Assembly: GCF_000330505.1 (NCBI RefSeq)
Contig: NW_004440189.1
Location: 822,510 to 886,509, forward strand
Direction: 5' to 3'
Origin: Entamoeba invadens IP1
Taxonomy: Eukaryota; Evosea; Mastigamoebida; Endamoebidae
DNA length: 64,000 nucleotides
Notes under the pieces: generated by a model
Told to the model about the DNA's origin: nothing
The model's database searches: none
The model's input: only the letters and a program-made list of their open reading frames with translations
Translations under genes and position numbers: made by a program
Part shown: in pieces, positions 33,189 through 43,389 of the stretch
How the letters are laid out: each line of letters starts with the position of its first letter
Position numbering within the stretch: position 1 is the first letter of the stretch

Positions 33189-33725
33189 TTAAACACCGGA
33201 TTTCTTCAAGTAGTAACACAGCCAATCGAGTCCCTCGAAAAGGCCGTCGCCAGTGAACGCCGAGCACGAGAAGGCCTGGCACCTATTTTTTTGACCTTCT
33301 GTGAGTTCGAGCTTATCGAGAAACTCGTGACTGTCTACCTGTTGTTTGTCACTTTTGTTGATAAATATAAGGAACGGCATATTTTTAAGCTCACCGTCGT
33401 TAATCATGTTTTTCAAAGCAGTCTTTGCGTCATCATAACGCTCTGTGTCGCAAGCGTCGAATACGTAAGCTATTGCTTTGACGTTGGGATAATAACTCTT
33501 CCAAAGACCTCTAAACTTTGGAGCGCCTGAAACGTCCCAAAAGAGCCACTCGAAGGTTTTGTATTTAAGGGATGGGTTTGCGTATGCTGTCGTGGGTTTC
33601 ACTTCGATACCTTTTGGATCGATGTTTTGCATTTTTAATAACATCGACGATTTGCCGACACCGTCAAAGCCGCAGACCAACAAATTCATCTGTTTCTTTT
33701 TGAACAGAAAAGAGAGGAATGACAT
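33189..33725 (-). CDS. ARF-family small GTPase with altered switch II
   Basis: 178 residues, the normal ARF/ARL length. The G1 loop GFDGVGKS is at residues 19-26, a Thr in TTAY near 45-48 fits switch I, NKSD is at 123-126 and CSAF near 155. The G3 motif, normally WDVGGQ, reads WDVSGA at 63-68, so the catalytic Gln is Ala and one Gly is Ser. Residue 2 is Ser rather than Gly, so N-myristoylation is not expected. The protein should bind nucleotide, but hydrolysis is probably impaired or depends on another residue. It is an ARL-like branch rather than a standard ARF. Confidence 0.8.
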   Translation of the reverse strand: MSFLSFLFKKKQMNLLVCGFDGVGKSSMLLKMQNIDPKGIEVKPTTAYANPSLKYKTFEWLFWDVSGAPKFRGLWKSYYPNVKAIAYVFDACDTERYDDAKTALKNMINDGELKNMPFLIFINKSDKQQVDSHEFLDKLELTEGQKNRCQAFSCSAFTGDGLFEGLDWLCYYLKKSGV

Positions 33726-34577
33726 ACCGCCAGATTATATTTTAAAGTTGGCCTTTTTACAGTTCATTGTCCATAAAAAGCGAATTTTGATTTTTTTTCA
33801 TCGTTTTTCATTTTTTCTCTTTTCTTTTCCCACTGGTTTTTATTATTTATGGTTCTATCTAGACTATATTTTCGGGATTCGGGTGGTTGGGATCTATTTA
33901 TTTAAAGCTTTATTTGTATTTTAAGATCATTGGTCAAATTAAAATTTTACTTGTTCTTTTTAGTGTGTATTAATAGAATAATAAAAGTTCTAATAACAAT
34001 AAGGTAATTTCGGAATGTGTTTTAGTTAATCAATTAATAAAACAAATTTTATAATTTATAATTTATTTGTATTATGTCTTTTTAGAATTTTTTTTCTTAA
34101 CAAAAAAAATATTCGTTAGTATTTTTTTAATTATAAATAAATAATTAATAAAATTTATTATACAATCAACTATTTATAGTATTAAAATACATCAAACGAC
34201 AATATTGATTCCCAAATCTACCCAGCAAAACAAAGAACTATAAAGAGAACCATACTAAATTATAACAAATCTATAATAAATCATTTGTGCCATTATTTAA
34301 TTAAACAAATGAAGGGAAATATTTATTTATTTCGAGTTTAAGAAGAATTAGACGAAAATAACGAGGAATTCAGAAAAACAAAAGAGTGAAGAACTGGATT
34401 GAATTGATTTTATTTTTTAACACATCATTTGAAAACGTAGAAATATTGCTATAAAAAAGGGCAATTTACCAATAAGAGAACCAATATAATATAGCAATAT
34501 ATAAAAAAAACAAATTGCTTTATATTTAAAAATATAACAAAGAAATACATCGAAAGAATCTTTGAATACCATTGTAT
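33726..34577. other. AT-rich divergent spacer
   Basis: About 850 bases separate the ARF-like gene and the transmembrane kinase gene, which diverge. The half nearest the ARF-like gene has long T runs. No supported gene or defined repeat. Confidence 0.5.
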
Positions 34578-37295
34578 ATGCCATTCAGAACACTTCTGAA
34601 TTTATTTCTTGTGGTTGTTTTTACTTGGGCGTCGCCGACAAAACTCGAAACAGAGACTTTTGAAGACATTGACTTATTTAAGGCTGATCAAGACTATTAC
34701 CAATTTGTAACATATATCGGTTACAACGAACTAAGCGAACAACGACACAACTTACCGATGTATTACTACCTCAATGACACCATCGTCCAAACGTTATTTT
34801 TTGACTCAACGCTTTCCATTGTCAAAAATAGAACTGCGGAAATTCGAATCAATGGAATGCACAGACCTCAAATTGTCGATATGAGAGAATCTTTATTTGT
34901 GTTGGACGACAGCAAATTGTCATACTACGATTTGGAGACTAACCCTCCCGAGATACTTATCAATTCAACACTTAACGGAAAAATTGGACAGTACTCTCCA
35001 CTCAGTTATATTTTATTCCAAAATGAAACTATACAAACTGACTTACTTATAACATGTGTGGATTACACACTTGCTGGTGTCAAATTAGAGACATTGACTT
35101 TAAAAGTGTCGTCTCAATTTCCATGTGGCGAGTATGTCACATCTGGCTCGGATCTTATTGCAGTGAAGAACAAAACGGACATTACAATATATCAATTAAA
35201 AGTCACTGACGACGGGTATTACTTAAATGGGGAATTTGTCTTCCACAAAAAAATCACCATGGCGGAGTATTTAAATCCTTCAGAAACATACCAATACGAC
35301 CCAATTCGATTCACAAGAAATAATGTGTTGTATGTAGCAGTCAGTAAGTATAACAAAGTCGCGATATTTGACGCTTCAACAGACTATTCTGTGGAAGAGG
35401 AGATCACCAACATTCCATTTTATAGCGAGTCAAACAGTGGATATGTGAAACCCTATAAAAATATACCATTTGATAATATTGGATCTTATGGACAAATAAT
35501 AGTAGTAGGTACCCCAGGATATAGTACTAAAGATATGCCACATTGTGGAGGTGCGTATGTCTTCTTTGACAATATCTTAGACAAGGGTTACACTCCTCGA
35601 ATTGTTGAGTTCATCCACATCATAGGGAAAATAGCATATGGGTATACAGGATACTCTGTTTGTTCTTCAAGAAATTCGGTGTGGTTAGGAGGACTTTCTG
35701 TACCACAACTGAATTACATTTATGACAACATATCCGTGTCTATTAAAAGTGTGAATAAAGAGTATTGTAATGTCACAAATTGTTTGTGTCACTCGAACAT
35801 GTATTTCATTGACGGGAAATGCTCCTATGAAAAAGGAGAAAAGGATATTTTAGTGATTGTGGTATCCGTAGTTGTTGCTGTTCTTGGTGTGTTGGTGATT
35901 GTGACAATAGCTATATTGATCATAACATTCACTATCCCTCGGAAGAACAAGAAGCAGACGTTCTCTGTCAAAAATTACGACTACGACTTCACACTATTTG
36001 AATACTTCCCATTGGAGTTTGACACCACCAAACTGACTTTTGGGAGTGAAGATATGCCACTTAATATTAACGTGGAGACTTCCCATGAAATAAACATTAC
36101 TAACAAAACAAAGAATTACTACACATTCAATTTCAATCCATTAGACAGAGAAGATCATAGATATGCCATTCACTTTGATCCTAAGATGGGGATCTTATCC
36201 CCAAGAATCACACAAAAAGTCTGTGTGAAACTGACGATGTTATGCACATGTTCTATAGATGAAATCATAGATGTACAAGTTCATATGGGGAAGGGAGAGT
36301 CTTCCACTGGAGATCATGCAGCTTTAGAATTGGTCTTAGAAAGCAGTTCAAGTCTTACATTAGATTATACCGAGTTCCAAAAAGAGAAAGTGATAGGGGA
36401 GGGTTCCTTTGGAATAGTGTATAAAGGGGTCTATCGAGGTGTTGATGTCGCAATCAAAGAGACAAAGTCCTTCAGTTGGCCTGAAGATGTATTAGAATCC
36501 TTTATTAAGGAAGTTGAGATGATGGACAAAATGCGGTGTCCTTATATCATCAATTTCATAGGTGCTTCATTCACTCCCGAGCATTACTCCATCGTTACTG
36601 AGTTTGCTAAGTTCGGGTCTTTGAAGAGCGCGTATGAAAGTTCGTATTTTTCAAACACTTTAATGACGAAAATGCTGTTAGACGTTGCTCGAGGAATGGT
36701 CTTCCTTCATGGGAGTAATTTGGTGCATCGCGATTTGAAGCCCGAGAACGTCTTAGTTGTTTCAATGAACAATCAAGAGAAAGTAAATGCAAAAATCTCC
36801 GATTTCGGGACTGCAAGAACCGCTGTGATGAATGATATTGCTAACACAATGACGAGAGGAATTGGCACACCTATTTATATGTCACCAGAAATGCTGTTGA
36901 ATCTCCCTTATAACTTGAAGACTGATATCTATTCATTCGCAATTGTCTGCTATGAAGTGTTTCTGAGGAAGATACCATATCAACAATTTTCTCATACGTG
37001 GGACGTCGCAGACTTCGTTTTAAAAGGAGATAGACTCCCAATACTAAGTACATTCCCCCAGGAAATGGGTGACTTGATCAAAGAATGTTGGGCAGATGCT
37101 TGTCTTAGACCCCCTTTCACTGAAATAGAAACACGACTAGAAAAAATGTGGAACGCCTTTTCAGCTCTTCAATTCGATTTTAGCAACCCACCCATTGCTC
37201 CAGGAATGCCAATGATGCCACCACCACCACCAGCAATCAATAGAGCCTCTCAATATGTACCAACTCGATGTGATTTGCAAATAGAAATGAATTAG
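34578..37295 (+). CDS. transmembrane receptor-like kinase (Entamoeba TMK type)
   Basis: 905 residues. A signal peptide covers about residues 1-20. The ectodomain is about 400 residues with many N-glycosylation sequons and ends in a short cysteine cluster (CNVTNCLCHSN...GKC). The segment SYGQIIVVGTPGY...GGAYVF resembles an FG-GAP blade, so a beta-propeller is possible. One membrane helix spans about 423-452. A juxtamembrane beta-rich region (FDTTKLTFGSEDMPLNINVE) precedes the kinase (about 598-870). Its GEGSFG loop, VAIK lysine, HRDLKPEN near 716 and DFG near 741 are intact. The tail has a short polyproline run. Entamoeba has large TMK families of this build that sense surface ligands. Confidence 0.85.
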   Translation: MPFRTLLNLFLVVVFTWASPTKLETETFEDIDLFKADQDYYQFVTYIGYNELSEQRHNLPMYYYLNDTIVQTLFFDSTLSIVKNRTAEIRINGMHRPQIVDMRESLFVLDDSKLSYYDLETNPPEILINSTLNGKIGQYSPLSYILFQNETIQTDLLITCVDYTLAGVKLETLTLKVSSQFPCGEYVTSGSDLIAVKNKTDITIYQLKVTDDGYYLNGEFVFHKKITMAEYLNPSETYQYDPIRFTRNNVLYVAVSKYNKVAIFDASTDYSVEEEITNIPFYSESNSGYVKPYKNIPFDNIGSYGQIIVVGTPGYSTKDMPHCGGAYVFFDNILDKGYTPRIVEFIHIIGKIAYGYTGYSVCSSRNSVWLGGLSVPQLNYIYDNISVSIKSVNKEYCNVTNCLCHSNMYFIDGKCSYEKGEKDILVIVVSVVVAVLGVLVIVTIAILIITFTIPRKNKKQTFSVKNYDYDFTLFEYFPLEFDTTKLTFGSEDMPLNINVETSHEINITNKTKNYYTFNFNPLDREDHRYAIHFDPKMGILSPRITQKVCVKLTMLCTCSIDEIIDVQVHMGKGESSTGDHAALELVLESSSSLTLDYTEFQKEKVIGEGSFGIVYKGVYRGVDVAIKETKSFSWPEDVLESFIKEVEMMDKMRCPYIINFIGASFTPEHYSIVTEFAKFGSLKSAYESSYFSNTLMTKMLLDVARGMVFLHGSNLVHRDLKPENVLVVSMNNQEKVNAKISDFGTARTAVMNDIANTMTRGIGTPIYMSPEMLLNLPYNLKTDIYSFAIVCYEVFLRKIPYQQFSHTWDVADFVLKGDRLPILSTFPQEMGDLIKECWADACLRPPFTEIETRLEKMWNAFSALQFDFSNPPIAPGMPMMPPPPPAINRASQYVPTRCDLQIEMN

Positions 37296-38385
37296 TATTT
37301 TTATAGTATCTTTCTGGTTTCAGTATTTAAGACAATGTTTATAATATGGTTTATTTATACTAAAAGAAAACTATAAAAAGGTTAATTATATAAATAGTTT
37401 TAAGGCATTTATTATATTTTGGTGAAAAATGTGTTTATTGAAACAAAACATTGGTTTGAAAAAAAAGGGTTTGCCAAAATAAAAACATTTGTTTTTAATT
37501 TTAAAGTTGAAAAACATTTTGGAATGGTTAAGCCATTTAGTAGTATTATTAGTATTTTTATTTTACTTGTATTTATAGTTTTTTAAAATAAAGATAATAA
37601 TTTTTTTCTAGATTTGATTTAAAATAGGTGCCAAAATCCGCTTTTTAATACCAAAACAAGGAGATATAATTAAAATTGAGTGAAACAATTTGAAAGAATA
37701 ATTTTAACCTTTAATATTATTTATTATAAATAAACTAATGAATGATTCTACATGAATTGAAATAGAATGAAAAGTAATAAAGATAATAATTAAACATAAA
37801 TTAGAAAGAAGTTAAGTTTAATAGTAAAAACGAACATTTTTAATGTCGAAACCCAATTAACAATGAGTTGTATTTTACACAAAATAAAAATAAAATTATG
37901 AAGGAATTTAAACATGATAATCGACATTTGTCCATTTCACTTTGGATCTTTAATAATTTTGTCTTAGACTTGCCAATACCAACTTTACATAATCAATTAA
38001 TTTTTGAAACAAGAAACTATGGTTCATTAATTCAAATATTATTAATAAAGCAGAATAAGTCATAACAGATAAATCAAACACATTCTTTAGCATTTTGCTT
38101 CTTTTTATTACAACACAAGAAATTTGAAAAAGCACAAATTAATAAAATGCGTTGAAATATTTATTTCCCAGGTCAATTGGTCTTTTTAAAATGTCGGACG
38201 AATGAAAAAAGGAGTTATAAATATTATCTGCAAACGCCGAAGAAAATTTCAATTCAAATAATAAATTTAGAGGAGGAGTAAAGGACTTCAAAGCAAAAAA
38301 GCCTTGTCATAGGGTAGAAAGCCACATAGAAGAAAGGAAAACTATACCAATGTCAAACAACCATTAAGACTCCAACTCGAAAACC
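37296..38385. other. gene-free AT-rich region
   Basis: About 1.1 kb between two plus-strand genes. Short frames exist (for example 37868-38065) but are A/T-rich and show no coding character. The region just before the RasGEF gene (38200-38385) is less A/T-rich and probably contains its promoter. Confidence 0.5.
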
Positions 38386-40161
38386 ATGTCTAAAAATCGC
38401 CGAACACGCGCATCATTTGGTTATAGTGTTCCCCCACCCATTCAAATTAATACAACAGCAATCACTCCTCGAGAATACACTATAGCAATTCGACAGTTTT
38501 CAAACAGTTCAACACAACAAGAAAGTCGTGAGAAGAACAGCCACTCGCCTACAAGTGGCTTTGAGAAAACTTTTATTAAGTTGCGGGGGTTCATTGGTGG
38601 GAAAGAAAAGGAACAAAAGGAAATGGAGACGACATTAGAACTCATTCTCACATCAATTAAAACACTTAACCCCCCACATCAACTCATCGACATTTTTAGG
38701 TTCCACAACTTCATATTGCTTCCACAGTTCAACGACATCCAATTCATCGACCCAAGAATTTATGTGTGGAGGACGGAGAAGAGGCGGAGGTACATACTTG
38801 GCGAACTGTGTTACCGAGCGTTGTCGAAAATCTTCACCACTAGCGAAATGATTGAAATGATCTTTGGGAAGGACAATATGACGAACCCTATTTGCACCAC
38901 ATTTCTCGACACCGTAGTCACAAACGCAGTCCACGTCTTCGAACCATACGACGATCCAAGTTTCTCGGAAGAAGGTAAAATCACACATATATCCCCACAG
39001 AAAATGTTTGAGTGTGCTCTCGACAAGCACGACAAGCAAGGGATGTTCGAAACGTTTGTCACGGGCTGGAAATTTTTCATGAGTGTTGAAGACGTGAGTC
39101 GGAAATGTATTGAAGAGAAACAAAAAGAGCTTGAACTGCTTGAAAAGGGGGAGAAAATGACTCAATTTCAAGTAGAGCGAAAGAGTCGACTTGAACGGTT
39201 GGTGTGCTGTTTCTCTGAATTTGTCGACAAGTTTCCCGGAGAAATTGGGAGTGCCATGATGAAATATTTTGCGACAGAAGATTCGACGGAGGTGATGAAG
39301 AATTCAGTGATCCGAGCAGTGAAAGGAGCACAAAAAGAAGAAGAGAAAAGTCTGTTACACACTTCATATCCATTTCTACCGGAACTCAAATCCCCTGAAA
39401 AGGCGAGTTTTAAGAAACGATCCCTGTCGGGGAATAAGAAGACGGAAAAGGTGATGTCTGCGTCATCATCACCAATATCGTCAGTACAAAATTCCCCAAG
39501 ACAAAGACCATGTTCGGATGAAATGGTACAAGACGTCAACTATGACAATTTTGTGTTACTCGACCCTTATTTGACAGCAAGACAAATGATATACTATAAC
39601 AGAGAAATGCTCAATAACGTGTCATTGGCGGAATTCTTCGATTATAAAAATAGTAAGGCGTATGAAAAGTATATGAAACGACTGAACTCGTTGACAAATG
39701 TGTTGGACAAGATTAAATTGGTGAGTAAAGCGTTTGAAATCTTCATTAATATAGCGTCGAGTGCAATGGAACTGAACGACTTCACTGTGAGTTATTTGGT
39801 GTACAAATTCATTAAAGACAAATTGCAGTTACTCGAACTGAAGTTGGACAAAGTAATCAAAAAGGATTTCGACGAATTGGACTTCACATTCTCATGCGTC
39901 AAAAACTACTACAATTATAGAACAAAATTCCAAACGATATGTACAACAACAGCACCAAGAATGCCACTCCTCTTTGTGTGGGAAAATGATATGGACGCGC
40001 TCTCAAATGCGTCACATGTGGATCAAGTGGGGCAAATCGATTTAAATCAATTAAAGTCGCAAATCGACTTAGTTGGTATTATAGACGCTGCAAAGACAAT
40101 ACCTTACTCTATCGACCAGAACGTCTCATTCCAGTTCTTCTTCCACTCAAACTATTTTTAA
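38386..40161 (+). CDS. Ras guanine nucleotide exchange factor
   Basis: 591 residues. After a disordered N-terminus, a RasGEF_N-type helical module covers about residues 85-250, ending in FETFVTGWKFFMSVEDV. A Ser/Pro-rich linker follows, then a CDC25 catalytic domain from about 385 to the end. Typical positions include DPYLTARQMIYYN at the start of the domain, KLVSKAFEIFINIASSAMELNDF in the middle and the NYYNYR helix near the end, then PRMPLLFVWENDM. It should load a Ras or Rap GTPase with GTP at membranes. The adjacent Akt-like gene is convergent, with about 150 bases between the stops. Confidence 0.8.
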   Translation: MSKNRRTRASFGYSVPPPIQINTTAITPREYTIAIRQFSNSSTQQESREKNSHSPTSGFEKTFIKLRGFIGGKEKEQKEMETTLELILTSIKTLNPPHQLIDIFRFHNFILLPQFNDIQFIDPRIYVWRTEKRRRYILGELCYRALSKIFTTSEMIEMIFGKDNMTNPICTTFLDTVVTNAVHVFEPYDDPSFSEEGKITHISPQKMFECALDKHDKQGMFETFVTGWKFFMSVEDVSRKCIEEKQKELELLEKGEKMTQFQVERKSRLERLVCCFSEFVDKFPGEIGSAMMKYFATEDSTEVMKNSVIRAVKGAQKEEEKSLLHTSYPFLPELKSPEKASFKKRSLSGNKKTEKVMSASSSPISSVQNSPRQRPCSDEMVQDVNYDNFVLLDPYLTARQMIYYNREMLNNVSLAEFFDYKNSKAYEKYMKRLNSLTNVLDKIKLVSKAFEIFINIASSAMELNDFTVSYLVYKFIKDKLQLLELKLDKVIKKDFDELDFTFSCVKNYYNYRTKFQTICTTTAPRMPLLFVWENDMDALSNASHVDQVGQIDLNQLKSQIDLVGIIDAAKTIPYSIDQNVSFQFFFHSNYF

Positions 40162-40310
40162 TCAAACTATATTGTCTAGTTTGTAACTATTGTTTTGTTA
40201 TCGTCTCTTTATTATATCGGCACACCAAGTGTATGTCACACATATAATGTATGGTCTATTTTTAAATTAGATTCCGCTATAATAGGCATCTACTAAAAAC
40301 AATAATTTTG

Positions 40311-41877
40311 TCACTTAGTAACAAATGTAAAATCATTGAAGTAATCCTTTGAATCAACCACTTCGGTCTCATCAAGTAGAGTACTTTCTCCGACAATGTC
40401 TTTGTTGAAATTGGAGACATCAGTTTTATCTTTGACAACAGGAACGTATGGTGGTGTGATCTTTTTCTGGAAGAGTCCATCCCAATCATATCCTTTGAAC
40501 CAAGGATGTGATTTAATTGAATTTGGATCGACAAGTCGTTTTAATGGATCTTTGTCGAGTAATTTGGTGATGATGTCTTTGCATTCTTGTGATGGGTACG
40601 ACTCTATTGGGAATGTCACGGGGTCTCTAATAATCTTTTGGAAGAGCTCTTGGATGTCTGGACTGACATATGGAGCATGCCCATGAATCATTTCAAATAT
40701 CAAAACCCCAAATCCCCACCAATCGACAGGCTCCGAGTAATTTTTGCCAACAACGACTTCTGGCGCTAAGTACTCTGGTGTCCCACAAAAAGTATTTGTT
40801 GTGTTAGTACTTGTGACATTTTCCTTTGAAAGGCCGAAATCTGTCATTCTTAAATATCCGTCTGCTCCAATCAAAATGTTCTCTGGCTTAATATCGCGAT
40901 ATACTATATTTGCAGAATGAAGATGCTCTATAGCCAACAGAATTTGTGCCGCATAGAACTTTGCTGTGTTTTCTCCTACCTTTCGATTCTTTTGAAGATA
41001 AAAATAGAACCTTTCTATCAATACACATTATTGATACAGTTGGATAACAAACTCTCCACCAGAACAGTAATCGATGATATAGAATAACTAGATGTGAGAC
41101 AAGAACACTAAAAAAGAGTAGAAAACCAAACATGAGTTGGAGTCTGGAATGAGTAATATAAATTGACCAAAAATGGGTGATGCAATTTTGACAATATTCT
41201 TCTTTCAGACATGGTGTGTTCGATTTCCTCGTATTCAATAATTTGTTTCTTCTCAATTGTCTTCATCGCAAAGACCTCATGTGTGCTTTTCATCTCGACT
41301 AAAAAGACTTTGCCGTACGCTCCCTTCCCTAAAAGACACTTAATTTCAAAGTCCTTTTGTGTGACGGGGACGGTACTGATTCTTGGCTTACAGATGCTCG
41401 ATCGCTCCGAGCGACAGATGATCGAAGCCAACCACGCAAGTCGTTCTTCCTCCGTCGCAGCACTCAAATGAAATGTTCGAGCGGGTGTACATATCCGAAT
41501 GATGTTATTAAACTTTTTGTGGTAATTGTCAACAGCAACGATATGTGTCGCCAGTGATAAATTGACGACTCCCAAAAGAACCTTTTTCTGTGTGTTGGTT
41601 TGTGTTTCTACAACTTTCATTTGAAGAAGTTGATAAGGAAAAATTAGAGATAACAAACTGCTTCGTCTTTGTAATATGACAAGTTGTCTTCGACTAAATC
41701 AAAGTACCGTCGTTTCCAACTCTTCCAGCTTCCGCCCTCTTTCATAAGCCACCCACATGTCATTTCCTGTTGCATCTTTGTCTGTGTTTGAAGTTGAATT
41801 TTTGAGTTCGAATAACTTGTTTCGAGTGACAGGAGTTTATTTGCATTGATTTTGGTTGTAAGACTTTTTATTTTCAT
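40311..41877 (-). CDS. PH-domain AGC kinase, Akt/PKB-like
   Basis: Four exons, 41877-41659, 41587-41132, 41087-41053 and 41010-40311, give 469 residues. The introns are 71, 44 and 42 nt with GTTTG donors. The third exon is only 35 nt and encodes LFYIIDYCSGG, which completes the hinge region, so the splice pattern is supported by kinase alignment. A PH domain (CGWLMKEGGSWKSWKRRYF) precedes the kinase. GKGAYGKV, AMK, YRDIKPEN near 275 and DFG near 294 are intact. The activation loop FCGTPEYLAPE and a hydrophobic motif FNDFTF near the C-terminus are both phosphorylation sites in Akt. PI3-kinase lipids would recruit it to membranes. Confidence 0.85.
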
Positions 41878-42108
41878 TCGCTCTTTCCATTTCTATTTTT
41901 AAACTTTTATTTTTAGAAAACCACAAGAACTTTTTCCTGTTGTATTGCATCAGTTTTTTACTGTTCTCAACTGCCCTTTTTCTTGGAATATTTGGATAAA
42001 AAGAATGGGATATTTCGCTATGTTTCTATTTATAAAAAGTTCCAATTATCTTACATTTATAACGGACGTTTTTTGTGGTTTAAATACTGGCGATAAACAA
42101 TAAGTAAG

Positions 42109-43389
42109 TTAATTGAAGGGGAACAAGGGATTTGGACATTTTGTGACTGGGTAATTGCTCGATATGGCGTTGTCGATAGTGGCAGTGATGATTTGAAAAA
42201 TGTTACCAATGAGAACACCAAAGTACAACGAAAGAGAAACAACGGCGACTGCCAGTCGCGGCTCGACATCGATGAGAGAGTGCTCGATTGCACAAGCCAC
42301 TAAATACCCATTAAAAAGCCCTAAAAAGAAACCAACGGAAGTCATCACATATTGTGTGATAAGAACAGCATCATGTGCCAACCCCGCTGTTGTGAAGTAC
42401 ACGAGTAATACAACAAAAACAGACAATAGAGTGTACACGACACTTCCCCAACATATAACTTTGGTTGGTGGAGTCTTTGGAATGAACTCCAAGAGTCTCC
42501 CGATGAAATCGCCAAGTGCACAGAAGAGTGAACATACCTGTGCTGAAATGAATTCAAGCTTACCATAATGCATTGCGTTATTACAGTTTGCTTCTCGTGT
42601 CACCGTGTTAATAAAACGAGGAAGTAAGAAGAGTGATGTGAAGTAACAGAAGAAGAGTGTGATCAAAGAGTATTTGGTTTGTTTCACTATACCTATGAAG
42701 ACACTAAATACACTGTCTGGCTCTTCTTTTTGATGATCCAAGTCGATGTAAGTCGACGATAACTCAATTTTCTCTTGTGATTTCAAATATGAATAGACGG
42801 ATGGCATGTAGAATAATAATAATATTGAACAAAAGAGTCCAAATATAGATATGATGAACAATGGAAGAAATCCCCAAAATGCAGTCTTCACAAATGTGAA
42901 AGCACAAACAAACAAAACACCAAAAGAACATCCAGAAACATATGCAGTTGTGTGCTGAGCGGACAGCGAATAACTAAGTGAGAAAAATACGACAAAATTG
43001 CATGGGGGAAGGACAGAATTAAAAAATTCGATAAGAAGATAAAAATACTTCTTTTTAAATAAAATACTTGAGGAAATTTCTTCGTCACTGTACACCAAAT
43101 TTGTTGTTAGAAAACACGTGAAGATTAATACCACATTCATGACCATGGAAGTTAAGCCTAATACTCGATATCGAAATCGAATTGTTTGAAGATAGGAAAA
43201 GATTATTAGTATACTAAGCATCGCTATACCTCCAAAACTGTCCACTACTCCTATAGCAAGTGTTAATCTCCCTATGTCACTTCGTATCAATGCTGATAAA
43301 AGTAATAAGTAATTCATACCAAAAATAAAACATAGAAATAATGTGATCAAATTCATCTTGCGAGAGAGACCAACAGCGCCAATCAGCAT
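42109..43389 (-). CDS. equilibrative nucleoside transporter family protein
   Basis: 426 residues with about eleven hydrophobic segments and a charged central loop (about 205-230). The family marks are CALGDFIGRLLEF in the second half, matching the ENT D-x-x-GR motif, and GLFNGYLVACAIEHS in a late helix. ENT proteins carry nucleosides or nucleobases across membranes without direct ATP use. Entamoeba cannot make purines de novo, so such a carrier would serve salvage; that role is inference. The start at 43389 is the first ATG, with no intron. Confidence 0.75.
   Translation of the reverse strand: MLIGAVGLSRKMNLITLFLCFIFGMNYLLLLSALIRSDIGRLTLAIGVVDSFGGIAMLSILIIFSYLQTIRFRYRVLGLTSMVMNVVLIFTCFLTTNLVYSDEEISSSILFKKKYFYLLIEFFNSVLPPCNFVVFFSLSYSLSAQHTTAYVSGCSFGVLFVCAFTFVKTAFWGFLPLFIISIFGLFCSILLLFYMPSVYSYLKSQEKIELSSTYIDLDHQKEEPDSVFSVFIGIVKQTKYSLITLFFCYFTSLFLLPRFINTVTREANCNNAMHYGKLEFISAQVCSLFCALGDFIGRLLEFIPKTPPTKVICWGSVVYTLLSVFVVLLVYFTTAGLAHDAVLITQYVMTSVGFFLGLFNGYLVACAIEHSLIDVEPRLAVAVVSLSLYFGVLIGNIFQIITATIDNAISSNYPVTKCPNPLFPFN

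Noticed and set aside
37868..38135. Short overlapping frames on both strands in the spacer before the RasGEF gene
   Set aside because: Sequence is as A/T-rich as the spacer, residue composition is random-like (Lys, Asn, Ile, Leu), and no motif or splice partner is seen.
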